DNA of 64,000 bases, from contig NZ_BAABJH010000007.1 of NCBI RefSeq assembly GCF_039543205.1, positions 186,001 through 250,000 on the forward strand. The letters are read 5' to 3'. Both the position numbers and the translations under genes were made by a program. A model generated the notes under the pieces. That model saw only the letters and a list, made by a program, of their open reading frames with translations. It had not been told where the DNA came from and searched no databases. This DNA is from Flaviramulus_B aquimarinus. Lineage in GTDB: Bacteria; Bacteroidota; Bacteroidia; Flavobacteriales; Flavobacteriaceae. The number at the start of each line of letters is the position of its first letter. The first letter of the stretch is position 1. Positions 25,271-34,005 of this stretch are shown here, piece after piece.

Positions 25271-26011
25271 GTGAAAAATAGAATCATAGATATTAACGTT
25301 GATACAGGTGAGGGCATAGGTAATGAGTCTCAACTTATGCCATATGTGTCCTCATGTAATATAGCTTGTGGTGGTCATGCAGGAGATTTAGAAACCATGC
25401 GAAAGGTGGTTGAACTAGCAAAAGAGCATAGTGTTAAAATTGGTGCGCATCCATCCTTTCCTGATAAAGAACACTTTGGGCGACAGATTATAGACATGCC
25501 TTGCGTAGTGCTATATACCTCAATAAAAAAGCAGATTAAAGATTTAATAACAATCCTAGATGACACTCATCTTACATTACATCATATAAAACTTCATGGT
25601 GCCTTATATAATTTAGCAGCGGTTGATAAAAAAACAGCCAATGTTATTGTTGAGGTTATAAAAGCTCTAGCTTTATCTTTAAAATTATATGTGCCTTTTA
25701 ATTCTGTTATAGCCAAAGTTGCTATTAAAAATAATATCCAAATTATGTATGAGGCTTTTGCTGATAGAAATTATAATGAGGATTTAACATTGGTTTCAAG
25801 ACAAGAAAAACATGCTGTAATTCATGATGCTAATACAATGTTTAATCATGTTTATAATATGATTGTTAATCAGGAAGTTAAGACTGTATCAGGTAAATTA
25901 GTACTGCTTAAAGCAGAAACATTTTGCGTTCATGGTGACCATCCTGAAGCCTTAAGTTTAATTGCTAATTTAGTAACTCGCTTAAAAAATAAAGGTATTA
26001 AAATCAGATAA
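25271..26011 (+). CDS. pxpA: 5-oxoprolinase subunit PxpA (LamB/YcsF family)
   Basis: The 246-residue protein is one of three subunits that hydrolyse 5-oxoproline (pyroglutamate) to glutamate with ATP. Signatures are DINVDTGEGIGNESQLMPYVSS, CNIACGGHAGDLETM, KIGAHPSFPDKEHFGR, HHIKLHGALYN and AFADRNYNEDLTLVSR. The start is GTG at 25271, because no in-frame ATG precedes the conserved IIDINVDTGE block. It follows the DUF2891 gene by 13 bases and precedes pxpB by 7. Confidence 0.94.
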   Translation: MKNRIIDINVDTGEGIGNESQLMPYVSSCNIACGGHAGDLETMRKVVELAKEHSVKIGAHPSFPDKEHFGRQIIDMPCVVLYTSIKKQIKDLITILDDTHLTLHHIKLHGALYNLAAVDKKTANVIVEVIKALALSLKLYVPFNSVIAKVAIKNNIQIMYEAFADRNYNEDLTLVSRQEKHAVIHDANTMFNHVYNMIVNQEVKTVSGKLVLLKAETFCVHGDHPEALSLIANLVTRLKNKGIKIR

Positions 26012-26018
26012 GTAATAA

Positions 26019-26750
26019 TTGACTTTTTCGCTCACATATAAACCTTTTGGAGAGCGTTCTATTTTAATAGAATGGCCAGCAAAAATTGAGACTCATATTT
26101 TAACAGAGATACTTCATTTTAAAGAAAAAATCGAAAGTAAAAACATTGAGCGTATATCAGCGTTGAGGTCTGCGTACCATTCATTATTAGTTGTTTATGA
26201 TAAATTTGAAATTGGTTTTGAAGATGAGGTTAATCTCCTTAAGAAGCTATATGCATCCAATGAAGCCTTACCAAAAACAACATCTTATTTATGGAAAATC
26301 CCGGTGTGTTATGATATTAGTTTTGGAATAGATTTAGAGGCTATTTCAGAAGAAAAAAGTATATCAAAAGAAGCTATTGTCACATATCATTCTAGTCCAA
26401 TTTACACTATTTATTTTATTGGCTTTTTACCCGGTTTTCTATATTTAGGGGGTTTACATGAAAGATTATTTACACCAAGAAAGGTAACACCAAGATTACA
26501 AATAAAAATTGGTGCTGTTGCTATAGGCGGAAACCAAACAGGAATATACCCTCAAGAAAGCCCAGGAGGATGGAATGTAATTGGAAACTCACCAATTAAT
26601 TTTTTTGATAGCTCTAAAGAACAACCCTGTTTTGCAAAAGCAGGGGATAGGCTTCAATTTTATCAAGTATCATTAAAAGAACACCAAAACATTAAGGCAT
26701 TAGTGGATGCTAAGGTGTATCAATTAGAAAGCGAGGTGCTAGATGGTTGA
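26019..26750 (+). CDS. pxpB: 5-oxoprolinase subunit PxpB (KipI-like)
   Basis: The 243-residue protein has the two-part KipI structure: an N-terminal domain (residues about 1-90) and the cyclophilin-like domain with FIGFLPGFLYLGGL, RKVTPRLQIKIGAVAIGG and GIYPQESPGGWNVIG. It forms the PxpBC complex that phosphorylates 5-oxoproline before PxpA hydrolyses it. The start is TTG at 26019, the only candidate before the conserved TYKPFGERSILIEW; it is 7 bases after pxpA. It overlaps pxpC by 8 bases, a sign of translational coupling. Confidence 0.93.
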   Translation: MTFSLTYKPFGERSILIEWPAKIETHILTEILHFKEKIESKNIERISALRSAYHSLLVVYDKFEIGFEDEVNLLKKLYASNEALPKTTSYLWKIPVCYDISFGIDLEAISEEKSISKEAIVTYHSSPIYTIYFIGFLPGFLYLGGLHERLFTPRKVTPRLQIKIGAVAIGGNQTGIYPQESPGGWNVIGNSPINFFDSSKEQPCFAKAGDRLQFYQVSLKEHQNIKALVDAKVYQLESEVLDG

Positions 26751-27591
26751 GGTGCTAAACTCTGGTTTTTATTCAACCATTCAGGATTTTGGGCGTGTGG
26801 GTGTTCAAAACTATGGGGTACCGCATTCCGGCGTTTTGGATAGATACGCGGCATCAATGGCAAATATATTGCTAGGTAATGATGAAAATGCAGCGGTTAT
26901 TGAAATGACTATGACTGGCGCTAAATTGCAATTTAATTGCTCTACATTAATTTGCTTGTCTGGAGCAAATATGAGCCCGAAGTTAAATAATTTATTCATA
27001 GAGAATAATAAGGTTTTTAAAGTTCATAAACATGATGTTTTATCATTTGTAAAGTTGGAATCTGGTTTTCGATCTTATCTGGCCGTGCTCGGAGGCTTTC
27101 AGACTGAAACTATAATGGGGAGCAAAAGCATGTATAAAGGTATTACGGCTAAGTATGACTTGCGGAAAGGGGATGTGTTAGATGTTTTAACTTGTTCTTT
27201 AACTAATACAGAGCATCACGCTAGATTAAAAATTGATAATTTTTATTTAAAAACATCAGTTATGGCTGTTTTTAAAGGCCCGGAATTCAATTTACTTTCA
27301 AATGAACAACAAGACAAATTGTTTTCAAATTCATTTACTATTTCAAAAGAAAACAATAGAATGGCTTATCAATTAAAAGAGCCTTTAGAAAATAATTTAA
27401 AGCCCATAATAACATCTGCTGTACTTCCTGGAACAGTCCAGCTAACACCTTCAGGAAAATTGATTGTTTTAATGCGAGATTGCCAGACTACGGGAGGTTA
27501 CCCTAGAGTGTTGCAGTTAAAGGAATATGCTATTGATGTGTTGGCACAGAAGTTTACGGGTAATATGCTTAATTTTAGTCTTAAATTATAA
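26743..27591 (+). CDS. pxpC: 5-oxoprolinase subunit PxpC (KipA-like)
   Basis: The 282-residue protein is the third subunit of 5-oxoprolinase, with the biotin-dependent carboxyltransferase-type fold (AHS2). Signatures include GFYSTIQDFGRVGVQNYGVP, SGVLDRYAASMANILLGN, AVIEMTMTGA, KGITAKYDLRKGDVL, and near the end LPGTVQLTPSGKLIVLMRDC with TTGGYPRVLQL. It overlaps pxpB and ends one base before the convergent deoD stop. Confidence 0.93.
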   Translation: MVEVLNSGFYSTIQDFGRVGVQNYGVPHSGVLDRYAASMANILLGNDENAAVIEMTMTGAKLQFNCSTLICLSGANMSPKLNNLFIENNKVFKVHKHDVLSFVKLESGFRSYLAVLGGFQTETIMGSKSMYKGITAKYDLRKGDVLDVLTCSLTNTEHHARLKIDNFYLKTSVMAVFKGPEFNLLSNEQQDKLFSNSFTISKENNRMAYQLKEPLENNLKPIITSAVLPGTVQLTPSGKLIVLMRDCQTTGGYPRVLQLKEYAIDVLAQKFTGNMLNFSLKL

Positions 27592-27592
27592 A

Positions 27593-28291
27593 CTATGCTA
27601 ATTCCAAAGCAATTTCAATCATCTCTTTGAATGTTGTTTCGCGCTCTTTACTAGTAGTACTTTCACCAGTTACCAAAGAATCAGAAATGGTTAAAATTGA
27701 AAGTGCATTAACATTATGTTTTGCTGCTATGGTATATAAACCAGCAGTTTCCATTTCAACACAAAGGACTCCAAATTTTGACCACTTTTTATATGACTCA
27801 AAATCATCTGCATAAAATTCATCAGAAGTAAATACATTACCAGCTTTTAGCGAAATACCTTTTGTTTTTGCAGCTTCAATAGCTTTTTGAAATAATTCAA
27901 AGTTGGCTGTAGGTGCATAGTCTGCACCTCCAAAACGAAGCTCGTTAACTCCAGAATTTGATGATGCTGCCATAGCTAATACAATATCCCTAAGCTTTAC
28001 ATGGTTTTGGTAAGAACCAGCACTGCCCACACGAATTAGGTTTTTTACGTTGTATTCATCAATAAGTTCATGTGCATAGATAGAGATTGAGGGAACGCCC
28101 ATACCTGTTCCCATTACGGAAACTTGTTTACTATGATATGTGCCTGTATAACCTAACATACCTCTTACTTTATTAAAACAAAATGGGTTTTCTAAAAAGG
28201 TTTCAGCTATCCATTTAGCTCTTAAAGGGTCACCAGGCAATAAAATAGTTTCAGCAATCTCTCCTTGTTTTGCTTCAATATGTATACTCAT
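27593..28291 (-). CDS. deoD: purine-nucleoside phosphorylase, DeoD type
   Basis: The 232-residue enzyme splits purine nucleosides with phosphate to give the free base and (deoxy)ribose 1-phosphate. It has the bacterial DeoD hallmarks LPGDPLRAKWIAETFL, GTGMGVPSISIYAHEL, RVGSAGSYQ, CVEMETAGLY and LTISDSLVTGE. The start at 28291 (MSIHIEAKQGEIAE) is the family start; an upstream ATG at 28336 overlaps deoC. It is four bases downstream of deoC on the same strand, a nucleoside-salvage pair. Confidence 0.96.
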   Translation of the reverse strand: MSIHIEAKQGEIAETILLPGDPLRAKWIAETFLENPFCFNKVRGMLGYTGTYHSKQVSVMGTGMGVPSISIYAHELIDEYNVKNLIRVGSAGSYQNHVKLRDIVLAMAASSNSGVNELRFGGADYAPTANFELFQKAIEAAKTKGISLKAGNVFTSDEFYADDFESYKKWSKFGVLCVEMETAGLYTIAAKHNVNALSILTISDSLVTGESTTSKERETTFKEMIEIALELA

Positions 28292-28295
28292 TTTT

Positions 28296-28961
28296 TTAGT
28301 CGTTTGAATTTGATGATTTACCAGAAACAATAGCAATACCAGATGATGTGCCTATACGTTCTACACCCAAATGAATATAATCTAAAGCTGTTTTAGTATC
28401 CTTTATTCCGCCAGATGCTTTTATTTTAACTCCGTTTTTAGTAACACTTTTCATCAGTTTTATATCATGTAAAGTAGCGCCTTCAGTTCCAAAACCTGTA
28501 GACGTTTTTATAAAATCGACACCACTTTGTATGGCAAGTTCACTGGCTTTGATAATTTCTATGTCTTCCAGATAACAGGTTTCTAAAATAACTTTCAATG
28601 TGTTATTGGGCATGTTGTTTTTTACGGCTTCAATATCCTTCCAAACACCATCAAAATCTTTGCTTTTTAGTAAACCAAGGTTAATAACCATGTCTATTTC
28701 ATCAGCACCATCTAGTAAAGCAAATTTTGCTTCAGAAACTTTAGCTTGGGTACTCATAGCACCAAGTGGAAACCCAATAACTGTGCAGATTTTTACTTGA
28801 CTGTTTTTTAGTTGCTGCTTTGCTAAACTTACAAAAGCACTGTTTATACAGACTGAAAAGAAATTGTGCTTTTTTGCTTCATTACATAATTGGATAATGT
28901 CTTCTTTTGTAGCAGTTGCTTTCAAAAGGGTATGGTCTATATAGTTATTTATTAATTTCAT
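28296..28961 (-). CDS. deoC: deoxyribose-phosphate aldolase (copy 1)
   Basis: The 221-residue class I aldolase cleaves 2-deoxyribose 5-phosphate to acetaldehyde and glyceraldehyde 3-phosphate. Key residues are visible: Schiff-base Lys in FIKTSTGFGTEGATL, the proton-relay Lys in IKASGGIKD and an Asp in DGADEIDMVINLG. It is followed by deoD, so the two enzymes work in order on deoxynucleosides. An alternative ATG two codons upstream (28967) is possible. A second deoC paralog sits 0.9 kb away. Confidence 0.95.
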   Translation of the reverse strand: MKLINNYIDHTLLKATATKEDIIQLCNEAKKHNFFSVCINSAFVSLAKQQLKNSQVKICTVIGFPLGAMSTQAKVSEAKFALLDGADEIDMVINLGLLKSKDFDGVWKDIEAVKNNMPNNTLKVILETCYLEDIEIIKASELAIQSGVDFIKTSTGFGTEGATLHDIKLMKSVTKNGVKIKASGGIKDTKTALDYIHLGVERIGTSSGIAIVSGKSSNSND

Positions 28962-29094
28962 ATGCATGCTAAAGTTAAGTTTATTTTTTCAAATATAATG
29001 GCTTTTTAAAGCACTAAATCATTAGTGTTAAAATGCCGATTTTAATTATTTACAAACAATGATTTTAATCAGTTTTTAAGGGTTTTTTATAGCT

Positions 29095-29102
29095 TAATTT
29101 TG
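29095..29102 (+). promoter_or_regulatory. -7 box (TAATTTTG) for the OmpW-like gene
   Basis: A perfect TAnnTTTG match, 22 bases upstream of the ATG at 29125. Confidence 0.5.
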
Positions 29103-29124
29103 CTGAAATTATAAATAAACAATC

Positions 29125-29769
29125 ATGAAAAAAACAATTATTACGGCTTTGTTATTATGTTTGGCATTTACAGGAATTAATGCTCAAGAACAGGAGCAAG
29201 AAACGTTTAGTAAGTGGCAAGTAAGATTAAGGGGGCTTGCAGTTGTACCAGATGAATCGGCTACAATTCAAGCTATTGGTGGTGACACACAAATATCTAA
29301 TGCTTATGTACCAGAATTAGATTTCACTTATTTTTTCACTAAGAATATAGCGGCAGAATTAATTTTAGCAACGGCTAAACATGATGTAGAAGCTATTTCT
29401 ACAGCAGCTGGTGATATTCCATTAGGGGATGTTTGGTTGTTACCTCCTACATTGACTGTGCAGTATCATTTTAATGGTGATATGGTTCATCCCTATGTAG
29501 GTGCAGGAGTAAATTATACTTTGTTTTATAATGAAGATAATGGGCCTGTTGCTGATGATGTAAGTTATGAGAATAGTCTCGGTTTTGCTTTTCAGCTTGG
29601 TTTCGATATCGATTTGGATGACACTTGGTTTATTAACCTAGATGCAAAGTACTTATTGTTAAATACAGATGTTACAGTTAATGCAACCTCTGCTCTTGGA
29701 GCAACGGTTGGGGCAGATGTAGATATAAACCCTTTTATTGCTGGTATTGGCTTTGGAATGCGGTTTTAA
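29125..29769 (+). CDS. OmpW-family outer-membrane protein
   Basis: The 214-residue protein has a signal peptide (MKKTIITALLLCLAFTGINAQ) and an eight-strand beta-barrel pattern: KWQVRLRGLAVVPDESATI, FTYFFTKNIAAELILATAKHDV, WLLPPTLTVQYHFNGDMVHP, YVGAGVNYTLFYNE and the terminal GIGFGMRF. These match the OmpW family of small outer-membrane channels for hydrophobic molecules. The terminal Phe is the usual assembly signal. It lies alone between the two deoC genes and ends at a strong terminator. Confidence 0.88.
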   Translation: MKKTIITALLLCLAFTGINAQEQEQETFSKWQVRLRGLAVVPDESATIQAIGGDTQISNAYVPELDFTYFFTKNIAAELILATAKHDVEAISTAAGDIPLGDVWLLPPTLTVQYHFNGDMVHPYVGAGVNYTLFYNEDNGPVADDVSYENSLGFAFQLGFDIDLDDTWFINLDAKYLLLNTDVTVNATSALGATVGADVDINPFIAGIGFGMRF

Positions 29770-29786
29770 GTAAAGTATGTTTAATT

Positions 29787-29824
29787 AAAAAGCCCTACAA
29801 ATCAATTGATTTGTAGGGCTTTTT
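29787..29824. terminator. bidirectional terminator between OmpW and deoC copy 2
   Basis: A perfect palindrome, AAAAAGCCCTACAAATCAA with its complement TTGATTTGTAGGGCTTTTT, ends in poly-T on both strands and lies between the two convergent genes. Confidence 0.95.
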
Positions 29825-29856
29825 AATTTTAATTACATGTATTTTTAATAATGAAG

Positions 29857-30603
29857 TTAAACTTCTTTTTCTTTAATAGTGTTGTTGGGCTTAGCGCTAT
29901 CGGTTGTTTTCTGAATAGTTTCTATGTACTTTCTATATATTTTGGTATTTCTTATTTGATGCGCATGGGTTGAAGATTTTATAAGGGAAGAGGTTCCTAT
30001 TCTATCTGCACCGGCATCAATATATTTTATAGCAGTTTCATAATCTCTTATACCGCCAGAGGCTTTTATTTTAGCATTATTTTTTATCGTTTTTTTAATG
30101 ATTTTTACAGCAGTTAGCGTAGCGCCTCCTTTAGAAAAACCAGTTGAGGTTTTAATAAAATTGGCATTGGCATCTAAACAGATTTCGCAAGCTCTGATAA
30201 TTTCGTTTTTATTTAATTCAGAAATTTCTAAAGTAACTTTTAAAGGCGTGTCTCCAATAGCAGATTTTACATCGCTAATATCTCTTAAAACCGATACATA
30301 GTTTCTGCTTTTAAGAAACCCGATATTTATTACCATATCAATTTCATCAGCACCATTTTCCAATGCTAGTTTAGCCTCATAAACCTTAGCTTTAGTGGCC
30401 ATTGCTCCAAAAGGAAAACCGATTACAGAGCATACCTTCACATCTGTTTCAACTAACAGTTGTTTGGTCACAGCTACATACGAACTATTGACACAAACAG
30501 AATAAAAATTATTTTCTTTTGCATTATGACAAAGTTCTATAATTTCATGTTCAGTAGCAGATGGTTTTAAAAGGGCATAGTCTATGTAATTGGAAATATT
30601 CAT
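29857..30603 (-). CDS. deoC: deoxyribose-phosphate aldolase (copy 2, paralog)
   Basis: The 248-residue protein is a second DeoC, alignable with copy 1 over its first 220 residues. It retains the catalytic Schiff-base lysine (FIKTSTGFSKGGATL), the relay lysine (IKASGGIRDY) and NGADEIDMVINIG. It differs in the middle (EISELNKNEI versus ETCYLEDIEI) and in a C-terminal extension of about 25 residues (YRKYIETIQKTTDSAKPNNT). Copy 1 with DeoD forms a salvage pair, while copy 2 stands alone. Whether it has the same substrate is unknown; duplication and specialisation are inferred. Confidence 0.93.
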   Translation of the reverse strand: MNISNYIDYALLKPSATEHEIIELCHNAKENNFYSVCVNSSYVAVTKQLLVETDVKVCSVIGFPFGAMATKAKVYEAKLALENGADEIDMVINIGFLKSRNYVSVLRDISDVKSAIGDTPLKVTLEISELNKNEIIRACEICLDANANFIKTSTGFSKGGATLTAVKIIKKTIKNNAKIKASGGIRDYETAIKYIDAGADRIGTSSLIKSSTHAHQIRNTKIYRKYIETIQKTTDSAKPNNTIKEKEV

Positions 30604-31026
30604 TGTAATATGAAAGTGTTTTTAATAATCAGTATTTATGTGTGATAGTAAAACTGAAGTTTTAATATATATATTGTTTTGGGATAACAACGTAGCTAAT
30701 TTATCAATTTTAATTCAGAAAGCTATACAAAAATTACAATTTTAGATGAACTACATTTATTATTAAATAATAACAACTTAGTTTGACAAAAAGTATATTG
30801 TTAAATTTATTTTCTATAGAATTAAGTTTTAGTTGATTTAATTGTTGTTTAAATCCTTTAGAAATCAATGGTTTAATTGGTTTTTACCATTTCATGAAAT
30901 CACTTAAATATGTTTCCTTCTTTGTGATAATAAGTCAAATTGAATACTTCTATACCGTTTTATAGCTGTTAAATGAGTTTTGTTTTTCAATAGTATAGGC
31001 TGTTAAACTGTAAATTTATAGTCAAT

Positions 31027-31046
31027 AATATACCAATCGGTATATT
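31027..31046. repeat. inverted repeat AATATACC-aatc-GGTATATT
   Basis: AATATACC (31027-31034) and GGTATATT (31039-31046) are perfect 8-bp inverted arms with a 4-base spacer. The spacing and size resemble TetR-type operators, but no regulator gene is next to it and there is no T-run, so its role is undetermined. Confidence 0.5.
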
Positions 31047-31074
31047 TTTAATATTTTGTTTTTTAATTAAAAGG

Positions 31075-31116
31075 AAAAGCAACAATCATTTCATTATTGA
31101 GATTCATGTTGCTTTT
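31075..31116. terminator. clpB downstream terminator (10-bp hairpin)
   Basis: AAAAGCAACA and TGTTGCTTTT form a perfect 10-bp stem around about 22 bases, located 65 bases beyond the clpB stop on the minus strand and followed on that strand by CCTTTTAATT. The T-rich tail is interrupted, so confidence is moderate. Confidence 0.55.
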
Positions 31117-31180
31117 CAACTAACCAACCAACTAATAGACTATTTGTAAACACTTTTGTTACAAATGAAGCCTAGAAATT

Positions 31181-33787
31181 TTAAAACTCTTCGGTAACTA
31201 AATTGCTTTGGTTTCTAAAAACTAACTCATCATCAAAGGCATCTAATAAAATAATACTATCCGTAGTGACTTTACCTGCTAAAATTTCTTTACTTAAAGC
31301 ATTTAAAACTTCTTTTTGAATAACACGTTTTACAGGTCTGGCACCATATTCTGGATTATAACCCTTTTCGGCTAAATAGGCTATGGCTTCTGGTGCTGCA
31401 TCAAAAGTAATACCTTGTTCTGCTATCATTTTAGTAACACTTTTTAGCTGTAAGCCAACAATTTCTACAATATTTTCTTTACTTAATGGTGTAAACATAA
31501 CCGTGTCATCAATTCTATTTAAAAACTCAGGACGAACCGTTTGCTTTAATAATGCCAGAACATCTACTTTTGCAGCTTCAATCGCTGAATCTATATCTTT
31601 TGTTGCTTCAAAACGATCATGAATAATATTACTTCCCATATTTGAGGTCATAATAATTATTGTGTTCTTGAAATCGGCTACACGTCCTTTGTTATCTGTT
31701 AAATGTCCTTCGTCTAAAACTTGTAACAGAATATTAAATGTATCTGGGTGTGCTTTTTCAATTTCATCTAAGAGTACTACAGAATATGGCTTTCTTCTAA
31801 CCGCTTCTGTAAGTTGCCCACCTTCATCATAACCAACGTATCCTGGAGGAGCTCCAACTAATCTACTTACGGCATGACGTTCTTGATATTCACTCATATC
31901 AATTCTTGTCATGGCATTTTCATCATCAAATAAATATTCAGCTAAAGCTTTAGCAAGTTCTGTTTTTCCAACACCTGTAGTCCCTAAAAACAGGAAAGTG
32001 CCAATAGGTTTTTTCGGGTTTTGTAAACCTGCTCGACTTCTTCTCACAGCATCACTTACAGCTTCAATGGCTTCTTCTTGTCCAACTACGCGCTTATGTA
32101 GCTCGTTTTCTAATTTTAAAAGCTTTTCTCGTTCGCTTTGTATCATTTTGGTAACAGGAATCCCTGTCCATTTAGCTACGACTTCAGCAATATCATCATA
32201 TGTTACCTCTTCTTTTATTAAAGATGTTTCAGACTGTTCTTGTAATTTCTTTTGAAAGGTTTCAAGCTTTTCTTGAGTTTCTTTAATTTTTCCATAACGT
32301 AACTCTGCAACTTTTCCATAATCGCCTTCGCGTTCTGCTTTTTCTGCTTCTAGTTTGTAGTTTTCAATATCTTGTTTTGTGTTTTGGATATTATCAACAA
32401 CCTCTTTTTCAGACTTCCATTTGGCATTAATCTCATTGCGTTGGTCTTTTATATTTGCTAGATCAGAACGTAAAGATTTTAATTTACTTTCGTCTTTTTC
32501 TCTTTTAATAGCCTCAATTTCAATTTCTAACTGCATGATTTTACGATCTAAAACATCGAGTTCTTCTGGTTTAGAATTAATTTCCATACGCAGTTTAGAC
32601 GCTGCTTCATCCATTAAATCGATAGCCTTATCTGGTAAAAAACGATTTGTAATATATCGTGTTGAAAGTTCCACAGCTCCAATAATAGCTTCGTCTTTTA
32701 TACGTACTTTATGATGTGTTTCGTATTTTTCTTTAATACCTCTAAGGATAGAAATGGCACTCTCTGTATCAGGTTCATTTACCATTACTTTTTGAAAACG
32801 ACGCTCCAAAGCTTTGTCTTTTTCAAAGTATTTTTGATATTCATCTAAAGTTGTTGCTCCAATAGCGCGTAATTCCCCGCGAGCCAACGCTGGTTTTAGG
32901 ATGTTTGCGGCATCCATAGCGCCTTGACCACCACCAGCTCCAACAAGTGTGTGAATTTCGTCAATAAAGAGTACAATATCGCCATCGCTAGTTGTTACTT
33001 CTTTAATAACGGCTTTTAGGCGTTCTTCAAACTCACCTTTAAATTTAGCGCCAGCAATTAGTGCACCCATATCTAAAGCAAAAATTTGCTTGTCTTTTAA
33101 GTTTTCTGGAATATCGCCATCAATAATTCTGTGAGCTAAACCTTCTGCAATAGCGGTTTTACCTGTTCCAGGCTCTCCAACCAAAATGGGATTGTTTTTT
33201 GTTCTTCGTGATAGAATTTGAAGTATTCTTCGGATTTCTTCATCACGGCCAATAACAGGGTCTAATTTCCCGTCACTAGCTAACTGATTTAGATTTTTTG
33301 CATATTTATTTAGTGCATTGTAAGTTTCTTCTTGACTTTGCGAAGTTACGTTTTCGCCTTTTCGCAATTCATCAATAGCTGCTTTTAAGCCTTTTTCGGT
33401 AACACCTTGGTCTTTTAGCATCTGTGCTATTTTGCTTTTCGATTTAAAAACGGCTAAAATTAAATGTTCTATGGATACAAAATCATCTTTCATTTTTTTG
33501 GCAATAATAGAGGCTTCGTTAAGAGTTTTTCCAGCTTCACGAGATAGCATCAATTCGCTACCCGATACTTTTGAAAAGCTTTCTAATTGCTTATTTAATG
33601 CTTGTTCTAGTATTGAAACGTTTACGTTTAACTTTTTTAAAAGGAATGGTAGTACGTTTTCGTCAACCTCAAAAATGCCTTTAAAAATATGTTCATTTTC
33701 TATTTGTTGATGCGAAAATCCTTGAGCAAGTTGCTGTGCTTGCTGAATCGCTTCTTGTGATTTTATTGTATAATTATTGGGGTTCAT
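31181..33787 (-). CDS. clpB: ATP-dependent chaperone ClpB
   Basis: The 868-residue hexameric disaggregase rescues aggregated proteins with DnaK. The N-terminal substrate domain (1-145) is followed by AAA module 1 with Walker A GEPGTGKT (204-211), the coiled-coil middle domain (about 410-530; EIEIEAIKREKDESKLKSLR), and AAA module 2 with GTTGVGKTELAKALAEYLF and the sensor region GARPVKRVIQKEV. The length matches ClpB. Three GAC-(A/T)5-GTC palindromes lie in the 70 bases before the gene, possibly a regulatory region; no CIRCE element is visible. Confidence 0.97.
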   Translation of the reverse strand: MNPNNYTIKSQEAIQQAQQLAQGFSHQQIENEHIFKGIFEVDENVLPFLLKKLNVNVSILEQALNKQLESFSKVSGSELMLSREAGKTLNEASIIAKKMKDDFVSIEHLILAVFKSKSKIAQMLKDQGVTEKGLKAAIDELRKGENVTSQSQEETYNALNKYAKNLNQLASDGKLDPVIGRDEEIRRILQILSRRTKNNPILVGEPGTGKTAIAEGLAHRIIDGDIPENLKDKQIFALDMGALIAGAKFKGEFEERLKAVIKEVTTSDGDIVLFIDEIHTLVGAGGGQGAMDAANILKPALARGELRAIGATTLDEYQKYFEKDKALERRFQKVMVNEPDTESAISILRGIKEKYETHHKVRIKDEAIIGAVELSTRYITNRFLPDKAIDLMDEAASKLRMEINSKPEELDVLDRKIMQLEIEIEAIKREKDESKLKSLRSDLANIKDQRNEINAKWKSEKEVVDNIQNTKQDIENYKLEAEKAEREGDYGKVAELRYGKIKETQEKLETFQKKLQEQSETSLIKEEVTYDDIAEVVAKWTGIPVTKMIQSEREKLLKLENELHKRVVGQEEAIEAVSDAVRRSRAGLQNPKKPIGTFLFLGTTGVGKTELAKALAEYLFDDENAMTRIDMSEYQERHAVSRLVGAPPGYVGYDEGGQLTEAVRRKPYSVVLLDEIEKAHPDTFNILLQVLDEGHLTDNKGRVADFKNTIIIMTSNMGSNIIHDRFEATKDIDSAIEAAKVDVLALLKQTVRPEFLNRIDDTVMFTPLSKENIVEIVGLQLKSVTKMIAEQGITFDAAPEAIAYLAEKGYNPEYGARPVKRVIQKEVLNALSKEILAGKVTTDSIILLDAFDDELVFRNQSNLVTEEF

Positions 33788-33811
33788 ATTGTTATGATTT
33801 TTATTTCTGTA

Positions 33812-33891
33812 GACTAAAAGTCAATAACCTTACCAAGTGATTTTATAGGACAAAATGTCTTTATATCCGATAGATAAAGCGACTTTTTGTC
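33812..33891. promoter_or_regulatory. three GAC-(A/T)5-GTC palindromes upstream of clpB
   Basis: GACTAAAAGTC (33812-33822), GACAAAATGTC (33849-33859) and GACTTTTTGTC (33881-33891) share a GAC-N5-GTC frame with an all-A/T core, at start-to-start distances of 37 and 32 bases. They lie 25-105 bases upstream of the clpB start and about 115-195 bases upstream of the divergent GH16. Repeated, similar palindromes at roughly 3-3.5 helical turns suggest a regulator binding site. The protein is unknown. Confidence 0.5.
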
Positions 33892-33975
33892 AGTAATCGC
33901 TTTCTTTTTATGAAAAACAGAAAGATGTTTGGCTGATGTATTGGTTGGTTTTTTTTTAAATCAATTTTAGTAATT

Positions 33976-33983
33976 TATATTTG
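33976..33983 (+). promoter_or_regulatory. -7 box (TATATTTG) for the first GH16 gene
   Basis: A perfect TAnnTTTG match 22 bases before the ATG at 34006. Confidence 0.5.
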
Positions 33984-34005
33984 AAAGAATTCAAAATCTT
34001 ATGAT

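Larger units (their letters stand above)
30604..31180. other. gene-free interval upstream of deoC copy 2 and downstream of clpB
   Basis: About 577 bases with no gene I can support. It contains a perfect 8-bp inverted repeat (31027-31046) that resembles an operator and the clpB terminator hairpin (31075-31116). The rest is A/T-rich with no protein-like frame. Confidence 0.55.
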
